From Calditrichota bacterium (GTDB lineage: Bacteria; Calditrichota; Calditrichia; RBG-13-44-9; J075), in the NCBI GenBank assembly GCA_003695285.1, contig RFIL01000425.1, forward strand, positions 1-5,928: DNA of 5,928 nucleotides, written 5' to 3'. The notes beneath the pieces are model-generated. The model was not told the DNA's origin. It did not search any database and saw only the letters and a list, made by a program, of their open reading frames with translations. Shown here piece by piece: positions 1-4,924 of this stretch. The position numbers and the translations under genes were made by a program. The first letter of the stretch is position 1. Every line of letters begins with the position of its first letter.

Positions 1-89
1 ACAATAAGTTCAATGGGGGGGTCAATTAATCTGGAAAATCCTTGTTTGAGAGCATCCGGTAAAATCGTAAATCTGTTTTTTTTACTCAT
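1..89 (-). CDS. N-terminal fragment, probable CDP-alcohol phosphatidyltransferase family protein (partial, runs off window)
   Basis: An open frame starts at ATG 89-87 and stays open to the window edge, giving about 30 residues beginning MSKKNRFTILPDALK and continuing GFSRLIDPPIELI. The ATG lies inside the end of rsmI, giving an 8-base overlap (82-89). This suggests translational coupling; a weak purine-rich GAGAAG lies a few bases upstream. The pattern 'LPxxLKxGFxRLIDPxIxLI' resembles the N-terminus of CDP-alcohol phosphatidyltransferases (PgsA-like phospholipid synthases), where a short amphipathic stretch with 'DP' precedes the first membrane helix. The diagnostic DGxxAR...GxxxDxxxD motif would lie outside the window, so the family call is inference from a short resemblance. 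That this is a real gene is better supported, because the position, overlap and open frame all fit the operon. A run of eight A follows the second codon and a run of seven C falls at Asp-Pro-Pro. Confidence 0.55.
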   Translation of the reverse strand, partial: MSKKNRFTILPDALKQGFSRLIDPPIELI

Positions 90-816
90 CTAACTTCTCT
101 GTTTCATCCTTACTCGATTTAAAATCTTTACCCGCTACCAATAAAACGATTTCACCTTTTAGTGTACGGGAACTTAAATTTTTCAAAATTTCCTCAGCGT
201 AACCGCGTATAAATTCTTCATAATGTTTTGTCAATTCTCGACAAATTACAATATAACGATTCCCACAAAACTTTACAATATCTTCTATAGTTTTTTGGAT
301 TCGCACTGCAGATTCATAAATGATAATGGTTCCATTCTCCTCACATATTTGTTTTAGTCTGGTCTGCCGCCCTTTTTTTCGCGGCAGGAAGCCTTCAAAT
401 ACAAAACGATTCGTCGGTAACCCCGAGGCTACCAGAGCGGCTATTGCTGCAGTGGGTCCGGGGATGGGTACCACGGGAATCTTCTCCCGGATAGCTTCCT
501 GAACCAGTCGATGAGCCGGATCCGAAATTCCCGGAGTGCCGGCATCGCTCACCAGAGCAACCTGCTGCCCTTCTTTGAGGGTTTGTAAAATCCGCGGAAT
601 CCGCTGTCGTTCATTATATGAATGGTAACTTATCATCTTCTTCTTGATCTCATAATGGGCCAACAACCTTCCTGTCACCCGGGTATCCTCAGCACAAATA
701 TAATCCACCTCTTTTAATAATCGCAGAGCACGAAGGGTGATATCCTCCAGATTTCCTATTGGTGTACTGATGATATACAATGTACCCGAAGTTATGGTAT
801 CCGTGGTTGATTTCAT
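82..816 (-). CDS. rsmI: 16S rRNA (cytidine(1402)-2'-O)-methyltransferase RsmI
   Basis: A 244-residue cytoplasmic enzyme of the tetrapyrrole-methylase fold. It uses S-adenosylmethionine to 2'-O-methylate C1402 of 16S rRNA in the decoding centre. Family motifs run in order: GTLYIISTPIGNLEDIT near residues 11-27, the AEDTR block at 42-46, LVSDAGTPGISDP at 88-100, and the PIPGPTAAIAAL block with SGLPTNRFVFEGFLPRKKGR at 118-150. GEIVLLVAG at 221-229 closes the domain. The protein is shorter than E. coli RsmI (about 286 residues) and appears to lack the C-terminal extension, ending in a charged tail (KSSKDETEKLDE). The usual YESPHR segment reads YESAVR here (167-172), so the Pro-His pair is replaced. 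The start is supported by AGGGAAG at 823-829, six bases upstream. It lies 22 bases after pcm and overlaps the next gene by 8 bases. The identification is close to certain. Confidence 0.96.
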   Translation of the reverse strand: MKSTTDTITSGTLYIISTPIGNLEDITLRALRLLKEVDYICAEDTRVTGRLLAHYEIKKKMISYHSYNERQRIPRILQTLKEGQQVALVSDAGTPGISDPAHRLVQEAIREKIPVVPIPGPTAAIAALVASGLPTNRFVFEGFLPRKKGRQTRLKQICEENGTIIIYESAVRIQKTIEDIVKFCGNRYIVICRELTKHYEEFIRGYAEEILKNLSSRTLKGEIVLLVAGKDFKSSKDETEKLDE

Positions 817-838
817 TTGTTTCTTCCCTGCCCGCTAT

Positions 839-1558
839 TTATTCATCCTTTTGAATCTTTTCCCTTCGGAAAGGAACGAATTGAACGGGCATTAAATTTT
901 TCGTGACAATTTCATTTTCCTTCTTTTCAACCAGCACTAACATCTGGGTAAAAAAGGGGGAGCCCACCGGTATGACCATTTTACCTCCTACCTTTAATTG
1001 TTGTAAGAGAGGGGGTGGGATGTATTCCGCTGCTGCGGTAACCACGATGGCATCAAATGGAGCATGTTCCTTCCATCCGTAATACCCATCCGCTATCTTG
1101 ACCTCTATATTGCCATACCCCAACCGTTGCAATCTTTCCCTGGCACGTTTCCCTAATGGGGGTATTATCTCTATGGTAAACACTGAATCAAAAATCTCCG
1201 TCAGAATCGCAGCCTGATATCCCGAGCCGGTTCCGATCTCCAGGACTTTATCATCCGGTTGCGGGTCGATGACTTCCGTCATATACGCAACGATATAGGG
1301 TTGAGAGATGGTTTGACCGTATCCAATTGGTACCGGATGATCTTCATAGGCTTCATCGATGTATTTTGAGGGAACAAACAGATGGCGAGGTACTTTTCTC
1401 ATAGCCTTTAAAACTTTGGGGTTGGAAACCCCTCGATTTTCAATTTGCTTTACCACCATCCTCTCACGGAGGCGGGCATACTCCTCCTCCTGCCCCTTCA
1501 CAGCAGTAAAACTTAGTAAAAAGAGAATGATTATTCCTATCCACCTGAACACCTTCAT
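839..1558 (-). CDS. pcm: Protein-L-isoaspartate O-methyltransferase with an N-terminal signal peptide
   Basis: A 239-residue SAM-dependent repair enzyme that methylates L-isoaspartyl residues in aged proteins so that they can revert to aspartate. Family signatures are clear: RMVVKQIENRGV (33-44), VPRHLFVP (56-63), GYGQTISQPYIVAYMTE (79-95, with the conserved Ser in TISQP), the SAM-binding loop VLEIGTGSGYQAA (105-117), VTAAAEYIPPPLLQQLK (173-189) and GGKMVIPVG (191-199). Most Pcm proteins begin near residue 30 of this one. The extra N-terminus is a textbook signal peptide: MKVFRW, a hydrophobic core IGIIILFLLSFTAV, then KG/Q. This suggests export to the periplasm, or anchoring. The long start is favoured because AAGGGA (1565-1570) sits six bases upstream, while the internal Met34 has GAGAGG with no spacer. 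The gene begins 12 bases after the DUF4249 gene, and its ribosome site abuts that gene's stop codon, which suggests coupling. Function is certain by family; location is inference. Confidence 0.94.
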   Translation of the reverse strand: MKVFRWIGIIILFLLSFTAVKGQEEEYARLRERMVVKQIENRGVSNPKVLKAMRKVPRHLFVPSKYIDEAYEDHPVPIGYGQTISQPYIVAYMTEVIDPQPDDKVLEIGTGSGYQAAILTEIFDSVFTIEIIPPLGKRARERLQRLGYGNIEVKIADGYYGWKEHAPFDAIVVTAAAEYIPPPLLQQLKVGGKMVIPVGSPFFTQMLVLVEKKENEIVTKNLMPVQFVPFRREKIQKDE

Positions 1559-1570
1559 CGAGCATCCCTT

Positions 1571-2413
1571 TTATTCGGCGACTAAATATATTCTCAGGGT
1601 ATCGCTGGAAGAAGAGGTGACCAATCCATATCCATTTTCTACGACCTGATTAAAATTTCGTCCGTTCACCTGAAACAATGGCAATCCCTGATGATAACGG
1701 TAATAATTATCATCCATGGCTGAGACAATGACATTATGCCAACCGGTAAAATTGAAATACATCCAGTTAATCCGGGCAAACTGATCATTCACCCACCAGA
1801 TAGATGGGTCTACCCGATTTTCTTTCTCCCCCTTGAACTGAGTAGCGATATCCCGATCGTCTTCTATAAAATTCTCCGGGGTGGCACTATCGGCATCCAC
1901 CAACACACGATAAATATTGGCCTCATTGTAATCATACCACTCCAGGGTAAAGAAGGCATCACTAAACCAACTATCTCCGGGAATATAGTGTACTGTATCT
2001 CCTTCCTGAACATCCACAGCAGTGAACTGAAACGAAGGAGGCACTGTTGTGAGCGCCCTTGCATGTTCATCCCCGGCAAACACATCCAGCTGATAGGTTT
2101 CTCCAGTTTGTACCACAAAATTAGTATCCGCAAGATAATAGACACCGGGGGCATCCGCATATTCCTGAAGGGGGATACCGTTAAGGAGCACGGTTGCCCC
2201 GCGTACTCGCTGAGCTTCCGGATCATAATGTTTGGTAATATCAGCAGTCCAACTAACGAAAACCGAATCCACCGGATACCCCGCTTTAAATTCTGCATTT
2301 ATCACCAACTTGGGGCGAAACTCCGGCTCCAGAGTTCCCTGACAACTCATCAAAAATAAAACCAACGCTATCAGGAATTTCCAGGATCGTTTTGGAACGA
2401 TTTGCTGTTTCAT
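1571..2413 (-). CDS. DUF4249-like outer-membrane lipoprotein, partner of the TonB-dependent receptor
   Basis: A predicted lipoprotein of 280 residues when started at ATG 2413. After a basic start (MKQQIVPKRSWK) comes a hydrophobic core and a lipobox LMSC, with lipidated Cys24 followed by QG. The mature part opens with a beta-rich region: KLVINAEF, then RGATVLLNG, a GVYYL strand near residue 90, TGETYQLDV near 103-111 and LTTVPPSF near 121-128. This layout matches DUF4249 proteins, which in FCB-group bacteria are often encoded next to TonB-dependent receptors with a carboxypeptidase-like N-terminus. The C-terminal GYGLVTSSSSDTLRIYL also fits. The frame is open upstream to 2539, but that would overlap the receptor gene by 88 bases and bury the signal sequence. 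ATG 2413 has GAAGGG (2418-2423) four bases upstream, while ATG 2425 has no clear ribosome site. Its role is unknown; it may be a surface-exposed accessory to the receptor. The family assignment is from pattern memory. Confidence 0.75.
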   Translation of the reverse strand: MKQQIVPKRSWKFLIALVLFLMSCQGTLEPEFRPKLVINAEFKAGYPVDSVFVSWTADITKHYDPEAQRVRGATVLLNGIPLQEYADAPGVYYLADTNFVVQTGETYQLDVFAGDEHARALTTVPPSFQFTAVDVQEGDTVHYIPGDSWFSDAFFTLEWYDYNEANIYRVLVDADSATPENFIEDDRDIATQFKGEKENRVDPSIWWVNDQFARINWMYFNFTGWHNVIVSAMDDNYYRYHQGLPLFQVNGRNFNQVVENGYGLVTSSSSDTLRIYLVAE

Positions 2414-2451
2414 TTTGCCCTTCATTGTATTTTTTAAAGTCACCGATAGAG

Positions 2452-4680
2452 TTAAAAATTTATCCTCAACCCAATTGTTGGAACAATCGGGAGCATGGTT
2501 ACCTCTTCCCGAATGGCCTGGTCTTCTTCGAAATTCCATTGGTAGAAAAAGATATTTTTGCGGTTCATTACATTTACCACCTGTATGTCAAACTGTGCAC
2601 TTTTTCCCAACAGACGGAAGTATTTTGTAAAACCCACATCCCAGCGGGAATAGGCCGGATATCGAAATCGATTTCTCTTTTCATCAAAGATAATTCGATG
2701 CTCCACCCGACCGCCATCGCGTTCTTCGTACCGGCCCAGAGCCCGGGTGTAAGGATAACCAGTTCCATAATTTAATCGGGAACTGAATCGCCAGCGACGC
2801 CCCAACTCATAACTAAAGAGCACACTCAGGTCATGGCGTCGATCAAAGGATGCGTAATAGGTATCCCCATCCAGATGTTTTTTTGCCCAGCCCAGGCTGT
2901 AACCAATCCATCCCGCCAGACGCCCATATTGTTTGTGAATGAAAATTTCCGCACCATAGGCACGACCACTGTTGTTGACAAAAAGCTGATTTACAGGTAT
3001 ATCCTCTCCCAGAGCTTCATCCACTGCTGAGCGAGATTCCCGATAGGTGAGCATATTTTCCAGAATTTTATAATACCCCTCGATCTGTATAAAGGTCGTC
3101 CCCCAGAGGTGTTTTTCGTAGCCGGCGACAAAATGATAAGAGCGTCCGGGAGATACGGTTGGATCAATCGCAAACCAATCATTGGAAATGGACGGAGAAT
3201 ATTCATCCTGAACCGTATGGATAAATTGGCGATACACTCCGGTGGCAAAATTCAAATATTCTTTATACCCCAACTTATACTTCAAAGCCAGTCGTGGTTC
3301 GGGATGGATGAGTTCCCTGCTTCCCGAGAAATAACTCATTCGAAGGCCAATATTCATCATCCAGCGAGGAGATAATTGACGGGAATTTTGCACATAAAAG
3401 GCAGCCTCAACAGGAGTTTGTCGAATTCGCAACATCGTCCGGTTATCAAATACACTGCGATATTGAAACAACAGTCGCTTAACTTCAAATCCGAATTTGA
3501 TATCATTTTGAGGTGAGAGAAAAAACGTCAAATCCCCTTTGAGGGTATTATCTCTAATTCGATTTTCAGCTTCCACACCTTCGTCGCCGCCAAACTCTAC
3601 CGAGGTTTGGAATCGACTGGCGGCAACCATAAAATGTGAAAAAAGACGGGGAGAAAATACATGCTGCCAGTGAGCAGAGAGGGTTCGGTTTCCCCAGAGC
3701 AGGTCGATATTGATATCATCCCAGTTCAACACATCGTTTCCAAAATAACCACTAACGGTGATTCGATCATATGGGGTAATCTCCTGATGAAAGGACCCCT
3801 GAAAATCATAAAAATAATATGGGAATTCTTCACCGATCAGTTTTACGGCCTGGTCAAAATAGGTTCGGCGGCCGGCAACCAGAAGTGCCCCTTTTCCGGT
3901 GGGGATTTCCATATTCATTTGTGAACTGAGCATGCTAACGGCAGCACCACCCACCAGTTGCTTTCGGTTACCCTCTTTGCTGATCACATTTAACACGGCA
4001 GACATCCGGCCCCCATACTCCGCTGGAAAACCACCCTTTATAAAGCGCACATCTTTTATTGCCTCCAGTAAAAAATTCGAAAATAGCCCTCCCATATGCG
4101 ATGGATTGTATACGGTGATTCCGTCAAGCATAATCAGATTTTGATCGGTATTCCCTCCCCGGACGACCAATCCTGTTGAAAAATCAGATTCGCTCAATAC
4201 TCCCGGGAGGGCCTGTAACGTCCGAAACAGATCCGCTTCCCCTAACTGCGGTGCCTGACGAATACTCCGTGTGGTCAACTTGATCTGGCTGATTTGCACA
4301 TCTCTCTCAACGGCTTCCGATTCGGCAACTATTGTATCTCCCTGCGCCTGAATTAAGGTGGGTTGTAAATGGATGACCAGATGTAATTTCTCACCGGGTT
4401 CTAATCTCACTTGCTTTCTATACAATTGATAGCCCAGATAGTGGCAAACCAGCTCATGCTCCCCCGGAGGAATTGGATAAATGACATAATAACCTTCAGC
4501 GTTAGTGGTACTACCCACCTGAATGTCTTCCAGGTAAACATTGGCGCTGATCATGGATTCTCCGGACGTACTATCCACAACAAACCCGGAAATGGATGCC
4601 GGTTGGGCAAGCAAAATCCATATGGGAAAAAACGACCATGTTATAAACCAAAACAAGCGTCGGGTGTTAACCAGGTTCAT
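2452..4680 (-). CDS. TonB-dependent outer-membrane receptor with carboxypeptidase-regulatory-like N-terminal domain
   Basis: A 742-residue outer-membrane receptor that would import or bind a substrate using energy passed from the inner membrane by TonB. Domains in order: signal peptide (about 1-26, WFITWSFFPIWILLAQPA); carboxypeptidase-regulatory-like beta-sandwich (about 28-107, ISGFVVDSTSGESMISANVYL ... STTNAEGYYVIYPIPPGEHEL); a short linker with a TonB-box-like DTIVAE (115-120); the plug (about 138-235), with LFRTLQALPGV, LVVRGGNTDQNLIMLDGITVYNP and GGFPAEYGGRMSAVLNVISK; then a 22-strand-type barrel rich in alternating aromatic residues. It ends GLRINF, and a terminal Phe is usual for outer-membrane barrels. 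The length is normal for this receptor class, and it is not the much longer SusC type. No substrate can be read from the sequence. It leads the leftward gene cluster. AGGAGG (4683-4688) lies only two bases before the ATG; no other in-frame Met is available nearby. Confidence 0.93.
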   Translation of the reverse strand: MNLVNTRRLFWFITWSFFPIWILLAQPASISGFVVDSTSGESMISANVYLEDIQVGSTTNAEGYYVIYPIPPGEHELVCHYLGYQLYRKQVRLEPGEKLHLVIHLQPTLIQAQGDTIVAESEAVERDVQISQIKLTTRSIRQAPQLGEADLFRTLQALPGVLSESDFSTGLVVRGGNTDQNLIMLDGITVYNPSHMGGLFSNFLLEAIKDVRFIKGGFPAEYGGRMSAVLNVISKEGNRKQLVGGAAVSMLSSQMNMEIPTGKGALLVAGRRTYFDQAVKLIGEEFPYYFYDFQGSFHQEITPYDRITVSGYFGNDVLNWDDINIDLLWGNRTLSAHWQHVFSPRLFSHFMVAASRFQTSVEFGGDEGVEAENRIRDNTLKGDLTFFLSPQNDIKFGFEVKRLLFQYRSVFDNRTMLRIRQTPVEAAFYVQNSRQLSPRWMMNIGLRMSYFSGSRELIHPEPRLALKYKLGYKEYLNFATGVYRQFIHTVQDEYSPSISNDWFAIDPTVSPGRSYHFVAGYEKHLWGTTFIQIEGYYKILENMLTYRESRSAVDEALGEDIPVNQLFVNNSGRAYGAEIFIHKQYGRLAGWIGYSLGWAKKHLDGDTYYASFDRRHDLSVLFSYELGRRWRFSSRLNYGTGYPYTRALGRYEERDGGRVEHRIIFDEKRNRFRYPAYSRWDVGFTKYFRLLGKSAQFDIQVVNVMNRKNIFFYQWNFEEDQAIREEVTMLPIVPTIGLRINF

Positions 4681-4682
4681 AT

Positions 4683-4688
4683 CCTCCT
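4683..4688 (-). promoter_or_regulatory. Shine-Dalgarno of the TonB receptor gene, unusually close to the start
   Basis: The minus strand reads CGAGGAGGATATGAAC, a perfect AGGAGG separated from the ATG by only AT. Typical spacing is about 5-9 bases. The next possible start downstream in frame is a TTG at codon 9, which would be 26 bases away and would shorten the signal peptide, so the ATG is kept. Confidence 0.6.
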
Positions 4689-4714
4689 CGAAAAATTAAC
4701 TCGATAAGAAAACG

Positions 4715-4728
4715 ATGGATAAATCCAT
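4715..4728. repeat. Short perfect inverted repeat upstream of the TonB receptor gene
   Basis: ATGGAT-AA-ATCCAT forms a perfect inverted repeat with 6-base arms and a 2-base centre, ending 35 bases before the receptor start codon. A loop of two is too tight for a good RNA hairpin, so if functional it is more likely a binding site for a dimeric regulator. No known operator consensus is recognised. It could be chance in AT-rich DNA. Confidence 0.3.
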
Positions 4729-4771
4729 TAGTTTCTCAACAATTGAATTTCTATCATCCTCCTGTTAAACT

Positions 4772-4780
4772 TGCTATAAT
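4772..4780 (+). promoter_or_regulatory. Candidate extended -10 promoter for dsbD
   Basis: TGCTATAAT is a perfect match to the extended -10 form TGnTATAAT of housekeeping sigma-70 promoters. No good -35 lies 16-18 bases upstream (the position reads TATCAT), which is tolerated by extended -10 promoters. The transcript would begin near 4787 and have a leader of about 138 bases. The classical Bacteroidota -7 element (TAnnTTTG) is not seen here. The element is inferred from sequence only. Confidence 0.45.
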
Positions 4781-4888
4781 AAATTACACAAAAAATTATT
4801 GATCTGTGAAAGAATTGTGACTTTCAAATCGTAAGTCTTATCAGGCCAATAAATTAATTACTTGAATTTTTGTGGCTTTACATTAAAT

Positions 4889-4909
4889 TTAATCTTTCAA
4901 TAAGATTAA
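4889..4909 (+). repeat. Stem-loop just upstream of the dsbD ribosome site
   Basis: TTAATCTT (4889-4896) pairs with AAGATTAA (4902-4909) around a 5-base loop TCAAT. The stem is all A-T but for one G-C pair, so it would be weak as RNA. It ends two bases before the GGAG ribosome site. It overlaps the 12-base palindrome at 4882-4893. A further copy of AAGATTA at 4917-4923 could pair with the same left arm instead. Confidence 0.4.
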
Positions 4910-4911
4910 CT

Positions 4912-4915
4912 GGAG
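4912..4915 (+). promoter_or_regulatory. Shine-Dalgarno of dsbD
   Basis: GGAG lies nine bases before the ATG at 4925. It sits between two direct copies of TAAGATTA (4901-4908 and 4916-4923). It supports the chosen start of the DsbD-type gene, whose signal peptide begins exactly there. Confidence 0.6.
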
Positions 4916-4924
4916 TAAGATTAG

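Larger units (their letters stand above)
4681..4924. promoter_or_regulatory. Divergent intergenic control region between the receptor cluster and dsbD
   Basis: This 244-base AT-rich spacer separates two divergently transcribed units, so promoters for both must lie here or nearby. A good extended -10 faces right at 4772-4780. I could not find a convincing -35/-10 pair facing left: TTGAAA at 4822-4827 (minus strand) has only a poor hexamer at the right distance. Inverted repeats sit at 4715-4728, 4807-4826 (TGAAAG / CTTTCA, 8-base loop), 4882-4893 (ATTAAATTTAAT, perfect palindrome) and 4889-4909. No open frame of significance and no RNA gene is visible in it. Confidence 0.6.

Noticed and set aside
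76..83. Eight-A run (minus strand) at the rsmI end as a programmed frameshift site fusing rsmI to the next gene
   Set aside because: The rsmI stop TAA begins before most of the run, so slippage on the run could not bypass the stop.
1359..1649. Open frame of 96 codons on the plus strand across the pcm start
   Set aside because: It is antisense to pcm and the end of the lipoprotein gene, with no domain and no supporting signal.
1864..2298. Open frame of 144 codons on the minus strand inside the DUF4249-like gene
   Set aside because: It is an alternate frame of the same strand with no signal peptide or family motif; the lipoprotein frame explains this DNA.
1736..2359. Open frame of 207 codons on the plus strand, opposite the DUF4249-like gene
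   Set aside because: It lies antisense to a gene with a clear lipoprotein signal and good start site. Its translation is rich in Ile, Pro and His without any recognisable domain, and no ribosome site stands out.
2414..2539. Longer start (ATG 2539) for the DUF4249-like protein
   Set aside because: It would overlap the receptor gene by 88 bases and put 42 odd residues before a normal lipoprotein signal peptide. ATG 2413 has GAAGGG at a workable distance.
4807..4826. Inverted repeat TGAAAG / CTTTCA with an 8-base loop, considered as a terminator or operator
   Set aside because: The stem is only six pairs, with no following T run and no gene end nearby. It is noted within the intergenic entry but not called separately.
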